Notes under the pieces: model-generated
Told to the model about the DNA's origin: nothing
Database searches by the model: none
The model's input: only the letters and a program-made list of their open reading frames with translations
Part shown: positions 46,359 to 56,385 of the stretch, one piece after another
Position numbering within the stretch: the stretch's first letter is position 1
Layout of the letters: each line of letters starts with the position of its first letter
Translations under genes and position numbers: made by a program
NCBI GenBank assembly: GCA_963932465.1
Contig: OZ010799.1
Location: 156,794,761 to 156,858,760, forward strand
Direction of reading: 5' to 3'
Length of the DNA stretch: 64,000 bases
Origin: Maratus speciosus
Lineage: Eukaryota; Arthropoda; Arachnida; Araneae; Salticidae

Positions 46359-46892
46359 CAGGATTCTGATAAAACCAGCTCTTATATAAAAATGATATTA
46401 AAAACTCGTCAAAAGCGGCCAGATAAAATTGTTAAAGTGGGTTTATCTCTAATCATGGTTTAGTTTTTGGTGTTCAAATTAGTACTTAACTTCGAAATCT
46501 AGCTGTGCTTGTAACCGAGTAGGCAGGGATTTTTTTTTATTATGAATCTTCCCAATCGGAAGTATGTGTTTCGGGGCGATATTTAAGGAAATAGGCTTAA
46601 TCTTTATGAATCATCCTGTATATAAAGTTGAACTTTTGACAAACTAAATTGTATTGAGGATGTGTTAATGCTGTTTTAAATTAAAATAGACAGCAGGACA
46701 AACTTTATCTATTTATTGAAAAAAAAACAAAAAAAAAAACAACAACAAAAAAAAAAAACACGTTAAGTGAAGGTCTTAAAGTTTTCAACAAATAGAGACA
46801 AATTATTAATAAACAAAAATTAATACACTATGATTATATTCAATTAAAATAATTAAACAGGAAATAAAAATCATGCGTCAAGCATAGATTAT

Positions 46893-47477
46893 GAAACACT
46901 CTCCAATACATTCAGAATATTGTAAAAATTTTCAGTGTTTAATAAGATGAAGGTGTCTAAGTAACCGATTTGGAAAACGTATAACGCATTTGAAAACACT
47001 ATATTAGGAACTGACATCTACAGTTGAACAAATATCCGAATTCTTTTGTGCGTTTCTGCATATAATCTCTAGAATGTCTAGACACCAAGGGATATGCAAA
47101 AACCAGTTGAATTAAATAAACGCATACCACCATATGAAACGGAATTATTTTGAGTTTTCCTGTAAATCAACGATAAATGATAATGCATTCCCCATTCTAT
47201 AGTAAGCATCTTCTTGAGCCCCTAAGGGCCCCTATATCAATTTTAATATGAAATAGTGTAACATCATTAAAATACACTCACTGAAAACAATTTTTCTTGC
47301 CACAGACCATACTGTAAAGGGATTCTTTTGAATGCTCTTGTAAATGAACTATAAGTGCTACACGTTTCATTTTAAATACTTAACATGCCATGGTATGTCT
47401 GAATAACAAGGAAATTCGAGTATATTCACGCGAGTTAGAGCGAGGACAGATAGACAAATCGAATTCATAAACACTTT
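46893..47477 (-). mobile_element. Family X, short inverted copy (~585 bp, internally deleted)
   Basis: Left boundary AACACTCTCCAAT at 46893; right part 'gtttgtctatctgtcc'-type block and 'gaattcataaacactttt' at 47461-47477, the complement of the start of the long copy. Truncated by or abutting the foldback element that starts at 47478. Confidence 0.72.
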
Positions 47478-47826
47478 TTAATTAATTTTAATTAATTTTT
47501 CAATTAATTTTCAGTACTGAAACTACACACGAAAATTATTGAATATTTAATCTGTGATTAATCACATTGCTAACTAAGCGTAGAACCAACAGAGTGAAAA
47601 ATGTCCAAGTTGGGAATCGAACCCGGAACCCTTGGAACAGCGCTCCAAGTTCTCTATCATTTAAGCTGCGAGAACGAATCTGTTCAACGAGAATCTGAAT
47701 CAACAAAGTTTCACTCTGTTGGTTTTAAGCTTAGTTAGAAATATATTAAATCACGTATTAAATATTCAATAATTTTCGAGCGTAATTTCACTGCTGAAAA
47801 TTAACTTAAAAATTAATTAAAATTAT
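47478..47826. mobile_element. Foldback element with a tRNA-like core
   Basis: Outer arms about 47478-47605 and 47712-47826 are inverted repeats ('taattaattttcagtactga', 'cgaaaattattgaatattta', 'accaacagagtgaaa' against their complements). The ~105-bp unpaired core holds a minus-strand tRNA-like sequence. A pol III-type internal promoter inside a foldback element is an unusual combination. The related sequence at 50735-50880 has the core and only one arm. Confidence 0.78.
47607..47690 (-). ncRNA. tRNA-like sequence (degenerate, SINE-like)
   Basis: On the minus strand: CAGCTTAAATGATAGAG resembles a tRNA D-arm/A box, TTGGA-GCGCTGT-TCCAA forms an anticodon-type stem and 7-base loop, and GGGTTCGATTCCC is a perfect B box/T-loop core. 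I cannot pair a 7-bp acceptor stem, so it is not called a functional tRNA. tRNA-derived SINE heads look like this. Confidence 0.65.
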
Positions 47827-47943
47827 ATATGTGTTCACCGATGCTGGGTTTATTTGTGTCTCATGTTTCGCGGCAGGATTGTTTGATCAAGAAGACTATT
47901 CCATCTTGTGCTGCAGTTGTAGCTTTACCAACATATATAGTTC
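47827..47943. other. Spacer between foldback element and the FEN1-like transposon
   Basis: About 117 bp, slightly more balanced composition. Its right part ('gtagctttaccaacatata') may extend the inverted similarity to 50700-50725. Confidence 0.4.
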
Positions 47944-50690
47944 AGTCAAAATAGACATTTAATCTAGCCAAAACTGGCGGAGAGCTCAAAATTTGCTAAA
48001 ACCTTTAAGATATCATTCTAAATGAAATTCCAAAAATCTTAATAGATCTGGCTGGAGCAAAATTTTTTATTCAAGGTCAAAGGTCAAAGGTACAAAAAAT
48101 TCGCCATTTTTTTCGATATCTGTTAAACGGTAAGTGTTATAGTAAACATAGTTATTATAAAAATTAAAGGTTATCATAAAAATTGAAATTTTCTACAAAA
48201 AAGCGAAATTCAACTCTACAAAAATGTGAAATCGAACTCTACAAAAAAGCGAAATCCATTAGCAATAATGATATCCGGAGAAGAGTAGATTTTCTTAAAG
48301 ACTTCAGTACAGCAAATTAAGTCATTACTTTTTCAAAAAATTGGAATATTTGAATTTTACCTTTTCTGAAGAGAGTTGACGTCGTTTCGCAACCGGTTAT
48401 GGCATGCAAAAATTATATATGAGCTCTCTTCACTTTGGATATAACTTCAAACTTTGTGACGAATACATTTTTGTTTCTATTTGAGCTTTTCCCGGTTTCA
48501 AGAAATAAACTGTTTTATCAATAGAAGTTCGTCCTGTTAATACGATTAACAAATCGACGTCTTCACCAACAACAATGGTTGTACTTGTATTTGACTGTCC
48601 TATATAGATGTTTTAACTATAAGAACGTCAGCATCATTATCAGCTTGTTTAACAGAAATATCAGCAGCATTTAATTTTTCACATAACATTGAAATAAACA
48701 GAGTCTGGTTATGCGTATTAGCAAGGAATTGCTGGTTCGTTGGAACAGTCATAAGTCGATCAAAAAGAACATCAGCAGAAGAAGATATTTTAGTAGCCCG
48801 GCGACATTGTTCTGACGGTTTTATATTTTTTTATAATCAGCATAACCGTCAAATACTATAATAACGTTGTGACCATAATGCTTATGTACATAATGAATGT
48901 ATTTATCGAAAATAACACCGAACGTTTCTTCTCGATCCCACTCAAGACGTTGTAAAAGATAACCTCCATCGATGATAAAAGTCGCATCAGTGTTATCAAA
49001 TTCAACATTTACACACACATTGAAAGCACTTGTAAACGGCCTATTTCTGTGTTTTACGCATTCCAATTTCATCAAAAAGTGATAATGGATAAGGAGCTGA
49101 TTCATATTCGAAGATTTGCTCTAGTTGATTTTTAAAAGCATTAGTCACGTTCATGCGTTGGAATAGAAATAAGGGATAGTAATAAACAGTTGCACTTCTT
49201 TCATAAGCAAAATTTTGAGCTGTTATTTTACTGTATCCTACTATACCATCATTTTGATATACCCGTAATGGCACATGAGCTTTTTCCGCGAAATCCTTAG
49301 CTGCAGGTATTTCATTTACTCGTTGTAAAGGTTCATCAGCTAAAACTGAACATTTCGGAGTAATGATTTGGATTATGCCCATTAATGTGGACAATATTAT
49401 GACCATCCAATGTGTACACATTTATATCAGCATTGTCCGCAGCTTATTGAATTAAAATCCCAGTTTCTGGGGTAAAATATGGGGCTGGCGATTATGAATA
49501 ATTGCTGCCTCATACATCATTGTATCATTATATGATGCACGCAATCCAAAAGATGAAAAAATGTGTATGAGACGTTTTGATCCAAATCGTCGATGAAAGA
49601 AAACTGAAAGACCTAATTGTAATCTCTAAATGAATGATCTAGGGCGAATAGCAGCCATAATACAATGGCTGACAGTCGTACATATGAATTTTAAATGCTC
49701 CAATTTATGTCGCTTATTTTTTTAAAACTTATTCGCTCCAAAATATAAGTTAAAGATTCCGGAATGTCACAATTGATATTTTCAAACATTTGACGGTGTG
49801 TGTGTGTGTGTGTGTGTGGGGGGGGTAATTACTACTGTCGAATGGTACCAGATTGAATATCTTCTCGAATAATTTCTGTCGCAGCCTCACGGATAGCACC
49901 TTTAAATTAAATTGTTGTAATTCGATATATTATGCGCCGACGATCCTTCGGTTTGTTCTTTTCATTTTCTTCATTCGCTTTATTTCCCCAAAATAAACAA
50001 CAATTTTTAAGGCAAAAAGTTGACTCACCTAATCGCGCCCTAGTACGAGGTGGGCTGGACGGAGAAGTACTTCCTTCATCTACATCGCGTTCTCTTTTAG
50101 CTGCTGCACTATTACTCTTCAGAGTGTGCACTTTACGACACTGAACATGAACGGTAATAGATTGCTTATTTTCCAGATACTGAATTCCCATCATTTCCCT
50201 CAATACTACTATCAATTAATGTCTTCATACCACGTTCAACAACAACAATTTGACTTTCTTTATATTTAATTTTATTATATCTACTTATATTTATTCCATT
50301 CAACAGCTAATAACATGCATTGAGTTTAGAAAAGTGTAGATATTATGCAAAATATGAAATTTTTTGAAATTTTTGAATTTTGAAATCGCAATATCTCATA
50401 AACGGGGGGGGGGGCTGTGCAAAAGATCTTTTTTGTAGAAAATTCCAAGATTTTATTATTTTTTTAACAACTATTTTTACGATAAAACTTACCGTTTACC
50501 AGATATCTGCAAAAAAACGAATTTTTTTATCTTTGACCTTTGACCTTGAATAACATTTTTTGCTCCAGCCAGATCGATTAAGATTTTTGGAATTTCATTT
50601 AGAATGATGTCTTAAAGGTTTTTGCAAATTTTCAGCTCTCCGCCAGTTTTGGCTATGTTTCCCTTTTTTTTTCGTCTATTTTGACTGGAC
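47944..50690. mobile_element. DNA transposon with ~200-bp TIRs carrying a FEN1/PIN-like gene remnant
   Basis: CAGTCAAAATAGAC at the left end and its complement at the right (near 50676-50690) open inverted repeats that continue through 'agccaaaactggcggagagct', 'tttagaatgatatctt'-type, 'agatctggctggagcaaaa', 'aaggtcaaaggtcaaa' and 'gatatctgttaaacggtaag' as far as about 48137 and 50485. The interior holds one minus-strand coding remnant and a (GT)n run (49797-49817). I could not define a target-site duplication. The superfamily is unknown to me; no DDE motif is visible. Confidence 0.8.
48350..50215 (-). pseudogene. FEN1/PIN-like nuclease-family protein of unknown function, frameshifted
   Basis: Read on the minus strand in order: a Cys-rich start with ARLGESTFCLKNCCLFWGNK (about 50030; one expected Cys is Trp); MAAIRPRSFI (about 49650); NADINVYTLDGHNIVHIN (about 49385-49435); LFLFQRMNVTNAFKNQLEQ (about 49125-49180); FIIDGGYLLQRLEWDRE (about 48935-48985); GHNVIIVFDGY (about 48840-48870); VVVGEDVDLLIVLTG (about 48535-48580); AITGCETTSTLFRKGK (about 48360-48410). 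Known family logic: FEN1-type nucleases carry IDA..L, FDGxxP, EDMDxLxFG and GCDY as metal-binding blocks, in this order; the four last motifs here match. Several frameshifts and stops break the chain. I recognise the family only as uncharacterised repeat-linked animal proteins; the nuclease role is inferred. It is the only coding remnant inside the TIRs. Confidence 0.7.
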
Positions 50691-50734
50691 TAATATGAGT
50701 GAGAGATGGTAAGCTGAGTGTCGTCTTTGTAAAT

Positions 50735-50880
50735 TAAATGGTAGAGCATTTGGAGCACTATTCTAAGGGTTTCGGGTTCGATTCCCGGACGACTGGTATG
50801 AGCTTGGACATTTTTCACTCTGTTGGTTCTACGCTTTGTTAGCAATGCGATAAATCACGTATTAAATGTCCACTTTTTAA
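50735..50880 (+). ncRNA. tRNA-like sequence plus one arm, facing away from the transposon
   Basis: AAATTAAATGGTAGAGC (A-box/D-arm-like), TTGGA-GCACTAT-TCTAA (anticodon-type stem-loop), TCGGGTTCGATTCCCGG (perfect T-arm/B box), then 'gacatttttcactctgttgg' and 'acgtattaaatgtcc', matching the arm of 47478-47826. Better preserved than the left copy but still without a clear acceptor stem. The two tRNA-like units lie in inverted orientation, one on each side of 47944-50690, both pointing outward. Confidence 0.65.
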
Positions 50881-51492
50881 TTATGTTATAGAAAGTCTTA
50901 AAAACGTTAATTATAAAGAGACGGAGCGAGAAATGAATGAGCACGGTTAGCCATTTATTCTGCGAAAACTTTACATTGCAATCAAAATTTTATAAATATG
51001 GATTAATGATTGTGTGTCTCGGGACACACGTAAAAATTCGTCGCATCACAAGTTGAGTATGGCTGACCTAATGAGTAAAACTTTGAGTCGTTTTTTTAAA
51101 CAAATGGTTATGTTTGTAGGAAATGGGAAAAAGCAAGAAATTTTCATTAGATAAACTAAACCCGGAAATTTTATGTAAAAGTACTTTCAAGATTTTAAAT
51201 GTAATATTTTTTGCCTATATCGATCATTTCCTTTGTCCATCCTCTGAGTGTTAAGATTACCCAATAAAAAATGTTCAGAGGGTTTCTTTCTTTAATAAAA
51301 AAAGTTTTTTTTAATGAGTCCCAGTAAAATCTTATTCAGAAAGATTATATCGAGATGTATATTTCGTTAATTTTTGGAATTATCTAGATTTATCTAAAAA
51401 AGAAGATTTAAGATTATGTTTTAAATCTAGGTAAAGATTTTTGTATGAGTCCCGATAAAATAACACTTTGAAAGATTACATCGACATGTGCT

Positions 51493-51977
51493 TTAACCCT
51501 TAAATGTTCAGGGTGGAATGCGTACCAGAAATTGTGTAATTCAGAGAATCGGAAATCATACCAGAAAAATCTAAATAGTAAATTTTAGTTATTTTAATAA
51601 CGAAATGTCTGTTATTAAATAAATAAAAAATTTCCATTTTAAATTTCTGTTCTGATACGGAATATGTGAATAAAAAAATCCACTGAATCGGGGTCACTGA
51701 TGGTATCATAAATGATACCATTAGGCATAGCCAACCTTTCACTAATCTTCCGTAATAGCTGGATTAATTTGACCCAGGTTAACCCCTTCCGAACCGGAAA
51801 ATTTATTTCACGAATCTATATTTATTTAATTCAAGGTTTCTGCGTGTAACACATTTAATTTCATTTCTTTAACAATTTTCTGGTTTGAAAAGTGATAAAC
51901 CAGAATCAAATTAACGCAGGTATTACGGAAGATTAGTTTGAGGTTGGCACCTATGCCATTTGGCTTTTAAGGGTTAA
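51493..51977. mobile_element. piggyBac-type MITE (485 bp)
   Basis: TTAACCCTTAAATG at 51493 and TTTTAAGGGTTAA ending at 51977 with TTAA on both sides. It contains an internal inverted pair ('cggaatatgtg..', 'aatcttccgtaatagctgg') and 'ggtatcataaatgatacc', a perfect short palindrome near 51703. The minus-strand ORF at 51500-51742 is wholly inside and not supported. Confidence 0.83.
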
Positions 51978-52116
51978 GATAACTTTAAAAAATAAAAATT
52001 GTAAAACATTATTTATTTATTTATTTTTTGTGAATGATATTTATTTTCAATACTACTGCCTATGCAGATTTCTGATATATGCATATGTATTTTTTATTCA
52101 AATGTTATAAATTTAT

Positions 52117-52117
<1 letters not shown>

Positions 52118-52168
<51 letters not shown>
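52118..52168. repeat. (AT)n microsatellite, ~25 repeats
   Basis: Uninterrupted ATATAT run directly before a unit of the tandem family. Confidence 0.95.
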
Positions 52169-53071
52169 TATATTCAGTCGATTTTTTAAACAACTCTTTA
52201 TGTTTGTAAAGAAAAAAAGAAGGGCAAAAGAAAGCGAGAATTTTTTTAGATTAAATAAACCAGGAAATAAAAAATTTAATTTAAACGTTCATTTAGGATT
52301 TCGAATGGAATCTTTCAGAGCTTTTGATATCAACTATTTTCTTCGTTTATTCTTGGAATGCTACGATTACCTAATAAAGAATGTTTAGTTTTTCTGTCCT
52401 AAATTCAGAGATAGATTTTTTTATGAGTCCCGATAAAAGATTACTAGGAAAGATTGCTAAGAAATGTATTTTTAGATTGCTTTAAGAAATAAAAGTACTA
52501 AAAGATTTTTTCCAAATGATATTTTATTTTCAGACTGCTGCTTAAAAAATATTGATACCGATAAATGTATAGAATTTATTTTTGTAAATAATCTGAAATT
52601 ATCCAAAATTAAAATTACTATATCATGCAAATCAGTCGACTTTTTAAAATAAAAGCTTATGCTTGTAGAAAAAAAAAGATAATTTTTAATTAGATTAGTT
52701 ACACATGGAAATCAAAATTTAAATCTTAAATTTTCTATGAAACATTCATTTAGAATTTTGAGTGGAATCCTTCACAGATTTTGATATCAAACTATTTCCT
52801 TCGTTTATTATTGCAATCCTACGATCACCTAATAAAGAATGTTTAGATGTTTTCCTCCTAAATTCAGAGATTGATTTTTTCATGAGTCCTGATGAAAGAT
52901 TACTAGGAAAAATTACATCGAAATATTTTTTTAGATTGCTTTACAAAAAGATTTTTTTTCCAAATGGTATTTTATTTTCAGACGGTTGTCTAAAAAAATA
53001 TTGATATCCGATAAATGCATATGATTTCTTTTTCTAAATTATCTAAATTTATCAAACTTAAAATTAGTATA

Positions 53072-53617
53072 TTTGGTTGAGCAAAAAGTTCTGAGAAATT
53101 TTTAATCTAATAGTTACCAGAATTTTTATGGTATATGATGGTCGTGCCATCAATGCCGAGCTCTATTGCCAGCAGATGGTTCGCGTCTACGACAAATTGG
53201 TGCAGAAGTACCCAAGATTGGTCCGCCGAAAGCGCGTTTTGTTTCAGCAGGACAATGCCAAACGGCACGTGGCCCAGAGGACCAAGGACAAGTTGGACAG
53301 CGTCGAAATTCTCCCATACCCCGCCTATATTCCAAACGTGGCTCCATCCGATTTGACCTCTTTCGATCAATGTCACACTTTTCCAAGGGCCGTCAATTTG
53401 AATCTTTTAATGAAGTTGAAGAAGCATGTCAAGAGTTTTTCGATTCCAAGAAGCCGCCATGGTACTTCTAGCAAACCGGAATCTGGCAGAATGATGGCAG
53501 TAAGTCGTAGACTATGATGGTCTCTACTTTAAAGAATAGTCCTTGTTGCTTTTGTTGTTTATTTGCGCATAACAACGCAATTTTCAGAAATTTCCCAGAA
53601 CTTTTTGCTGAACCTAG
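53072..53617 (+). mobile_element. Internally deleted mariner element (546 bp) with TA duplication
   Basis: Left TIR TTTGGTTGAGCAAAAAGTTC at 53072 and right TIR the complement of CTAGGTTCAGCAAAAAGTTC ending at 53617. The flanks are AATTAGTA-TA and TA-TCACAC. The boundary of the next tandem unit (54005-54020) reads AATTAGTATATCACAC without an insertion, a paralogous empty site that proves TA target duplication and exact ends. Confidence 0.93.
53128..53535 (+). pseudogene. mariner transposase, C-terminal part, frameshifted
   Basis: The frame from 53128 reads INAELYCQQMVRVYDKL, then RRKRVLFQQDNAKRH with the second catalytic Asp at 53251, then PAYIPNVAPSD with the third Asp at 53350. That leaves 32 residues between the two Asp, not the 34 usual for mariner, so two codons were probably lost. 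After 53353 a one-base shift continues as FRSMSHFSKGRQFESFNEVE, and a further shift gives WQ-stop-VVDYDGLYFKE near the end (about 53490-53530). The N-terminal DNA-binding domain and first Asp are missing because of the internal deletion. The start is simply the first Met after the deletion junction. It cannot be active. Confidence 0.92.
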
Positions 53618-54122
53618 TATCACACTAATCAGTCGACTTTTTAAAATAAATTCTTATGTTTGTAGAAAAAAAAAAGTAATTTTAAATTAAACTAAACACG
53701 GAAATAAAAATTTAAATCTCAATTTGTCTGTGAAACATTCATTTAGAATGTTGCATGGAATTGTTCACAGATTTTGATATCAAACTATTTCCTTGATTTG
53801 TTCTTTGAGTTCTGCTATTGCCCAGTAAAAAATATTTAGGTCCCCCCCCCCCCCCCTAAATTGGATTACGTTAAAAAGTACAAGTACTAAAAGATTTTCT
53901 TTGTTCAAATGATACTTTATTTTCAGACGATTGTCTAAAAAGTATTGATATCCGATAAATGCATATAAGTTTTTAAAAAATAATCTAAACTTATCGAAAC
54001 TTAAAATTAGTATATCACACTAATCAGTCGACTTATTAAAATAAATTCTTGTGTTTGTAGAAATAAAAAGACAATTTTTAAGTAGATTAACTAAACACCG
54101 AAATCAAAATCCCAAATTTTCT

Positions 54123-54159
<37 letters not shown>

Positions 54160-54216
54160 ATTTTTAATGGAATCTATTATAGCTTTTGACATCGATCATT
54201 TTCTTCGTTTATTCCT

Positions 54217-54445
54217 TTAACCCTTTAAGACAGGACTTCTTTTTGAGTTTTTTTTAAACAATGATATAACGGAAATTTGTAACTGATAATTCACTATCTG
54301 TTGAAAAAATTCATATAATATAGTTTCTGTTAACCAGCACAATCACTCGATTCCGGCATTTATGGAATAGATAGCCCAAGAAGGTAGAATTTTAGTTTAC
54401 GCCTAACCAGCACGATCGTGCTGGTCCGGTCTTAAAGGGGCATTA
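54217..54445. mobile_element. piggyBac-type MITE (~229 bp), one TTAA decayed
   Basis: TTAACCCTTTAAGACAGGAC at 54217 and the complement of CCCCTTTAAGACCGGACC ending near 54440; the right flank reads CATTA rather than TTAA. It contains the palindrome 'accagcacgatcgtgctggt'. Confidence 0.78.
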
Positions 54446-54645
54446 CCTAAATAAATTGTTTAGGATATAGTTTTTTTTTAATTCAGGGAAAGATTTTTTA
54501 TGAGCAACAACGAAAGGCTACTAGGAAATATTGCATCGACATTTGTTTTTAGATAACTTTTGAAAATGAAAATGATATTTTTCTTTTCGAACGCTGTTTA
54601 ACCTTAACTTCTTTAGACCTGAAGTTAAAATAATACTGCAAATTA

Positions 54646-54834
54646 GTGTTGCCAGGTTTCCGGCGTAAATCAGGGCTCGAAATGATCGTAAATCGACACC
54701 ACTAATTTCTTAGTTCATTTCGCCATCTCTAATCGCAGATAATGCTGCCATTAGACAAGGCGAAGAAAATTACATTAAAATACAGGTGTCCAGAGCATTT
54801 GGAGCCCCGATTTACGCGGAACACCTGGCAACAC
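54646..54834. mobile_element. Palindromic MITE (189 bp), ends GTGTTGCCAGGT
   Basis: GTGTTGCCAGGTTTCCGGC at 54646 and the complement of GTGTTGCCAGGTGTTCCGC ending at 54834. The inner part ('aaggcgaagaaaatt', 'gagcatttggagcc', 'gacaccactaatttctta') is shared with the MITE at 9929-10164. Confidence 0.85.
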
Positions 54835-55350
54835 CACTACAAACAGTAACACCAACTTAAAAAATATATTGGGTGGGCTCAAAAAAGTTTGAATAAAATA
54901 ACACAATTTTTAATATTTACACAATATATTCAACGCAAAGAAGCCATTTATCTAATTTTATCAGAAACAGAAGTAATTTGTACATAAAAGAAACAATAAT
55001 ATGCATTTAATTTAAATATATATAACAAACAAAAAAAATTCATGAAGTTTTTTTTATATCTGTTTATATCATTTGGTAACAAATCTTACTTTCTAATGCC
55101 CGAATTTTGCCAAGCTTTTTGAAAAAATGCCGCTACAAATACACATTATTTGCTTTTGCATAAACGAAATGTCACCATAGATAACAGAAGGAGCGCTTTT
55201 CTTTAATTGATACTTTAGGGGGCTGGTATTTAGATTCAGAAATATGGATCTAAAATTAGCAGTCTCCTTAAAATATCAATTTAGTTAACGATAACCTAAT
55301 TTCATGCAATACCAAATTGAAGGGCTTTAAACAAGTGAATGATCTACAAG
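54835..55350. other. Intergenic DNA
   Basis: 'ggtgggctcaaaaaagtttg' near 54870 and 'ttagggggctggt' near 55217; the latter resembles the end of the 7676-9932 element. No gene. Confidence 0.5.
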
Positions 55351-56150
55351 TACCGTCAACCGGGGCTTCTTTGGTCCTTACGGGAGTTACTTTAAACATC
55401 CCATAAAAAAAAATTTATTCTTTGTATTGAACAAACAATACAAGATAATTCGGAGTTTTTACCCTTGAAAAATACTTTAAACCCTACTATAGAGTATTTG
55501 GATTCTTTGGAGTTCATTTAAATTTTTGCTAGTGGCAACACTGGATGTGTTTTTAAACAACTGTTTTCGTGTGTAGATCTTAACTCCCCAAACGTTCTAT
55601 AGTGAGACAATCTGGATAAGGGTTACAAATAAGGTAAGTGTCAAAATATTACCTTTATAGTAACCTGTAACCAATGTGTGATCATAATTTTTTCTTTAAC
55701 TTTTCATTTTTACGGACAATGTTTACGTTTTCATAAAGCTAACATGAAAACTAGTTTTTCGGGGCTACTTTGTGCCAGGCCTTTTTTGGTCCGGAAGTAG
55801 CCCCAGTTATTTTGAAATGCCTTTTATATAACCAAATTTCTTAAAAAATGTATTAAGTAACATTTTTTTACTAGAAAATTTTACATTAATTATTTCTGCG
55901 GGTTATCTTGTTGCTGAGGGTAACATGATGAAAACCGTTTCTCGTGTCTTTAATATTAACAATTGGTTTACTGTGTTTAAATGTAAAGACAAAAGAAAAA
56001 AAAAAAAAAAAAAAAAAAAGGTTTGTAAAATTTGTAGTGTTAATTTATTAGCAGATCCTATTGCAAGGAGGTTTCAATATTCCAACATATGAAATGTATT
56101 CATTTTATATGAAAATAAGTAAATGGGCCAAAGAAGCCCCCAGTTCCAAT
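55351..56150. mobile_element. Putative DNA element (~800 bp) with GGGGCTTCTTTGG ends
   Basis: TACCGTCAACCGGGGCTTCT followed by TTGG at the left, and the complement of ACTGGGGGCTTCTTTGGCCC at the right (about 56123-56150). A third related block lies inside ('ttttcggggctactttgtg' to 'ccggaagtagccccagtta', about 55757-55812) and is itself a loose hairpin. No ORF; a poly-A tract lies at 55987-56020. Confidence 0.65.
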
Positions 56151-56385
56151 CCCCACTTTGTTCCAAAACATTAAAAATATTTAAAAAATAAAATAAATAA
56201 TAAATTGCCTCTTTAAAACCATACAGTTTGCTTCAGTGTTTCATGTTAATTGCTTACAACTCAATTTCGACGTTGAAAAATCATATATAATATTTTTTTA
56301 ATAATGGAAGTCTTAGTGAAACCAGGAAAACGTTGCCCAAAGTACCGGTTTACGGTACCAATTTTTTTTTTTAATTGTAAATGAT

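Larger units (their letters stand above)
43325..46620. mobile_element. Mirror structure bounded by ~70-bp inverted ends (family Y)
   Basis: ACAGGGTGATTCATAAAG at 43325 and the complement of ACAGGATGATTCATAAAG ending at 46620 begin inverted ends that continue through 'ctatttccttaaatat' and 'acacatactt'. Between them lie two family Z MITEs in opposite orientation, a TTAA MITE, a hairpin element, microsatellites and a ~160-bp tandem repeat. Whether this is one element stuffed with insertions, or two Y copies that happen to face each other, cannot be told from sequence alone. Confidence 0.55.
51070..54600. repeat. ~395-460-bp tandem family, five units, heavily interrupted
   Basis: Unit marker 'cagtcga.tttttaaa..a..cttatgtttgtag' lies near 51085 (diverged), 52175, 52633, 53630 and 54025. 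Each unit then has 'ttcatttagaat', 'ttttgatatcaa..atttccttcg' and 'gcatat..tttt'. Unit 1 is followed by a TTAA MITE, units 3 and 4 are separated by a mariner, and unit 5 is interrupted by another TTAA MITE. Related, more diverged copies occur at 60142-60680. Confidence 0.85.

Noticed and set aside
50030..50110. Possible zinc finger of a host transcription factor (Cys cluster near 50030)
   Set aside because: It lies inside the long-TIR element and reads in the same direction as the nuclease-like motifs, so it is better taken as the N-terminus of that protein.
49932..50144. 70-residue plus-strand ORF
   Set aside because: Antisense shadow of the Cys-rich N-terminal part of the FEN1-like remnant.
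53107..53386. Minus-strand and alternative-frame ORFs across the mariner
   Set aside because: Shadows of the mariner transposase frame; only the 53128 frame and its shifted continuation match the family.
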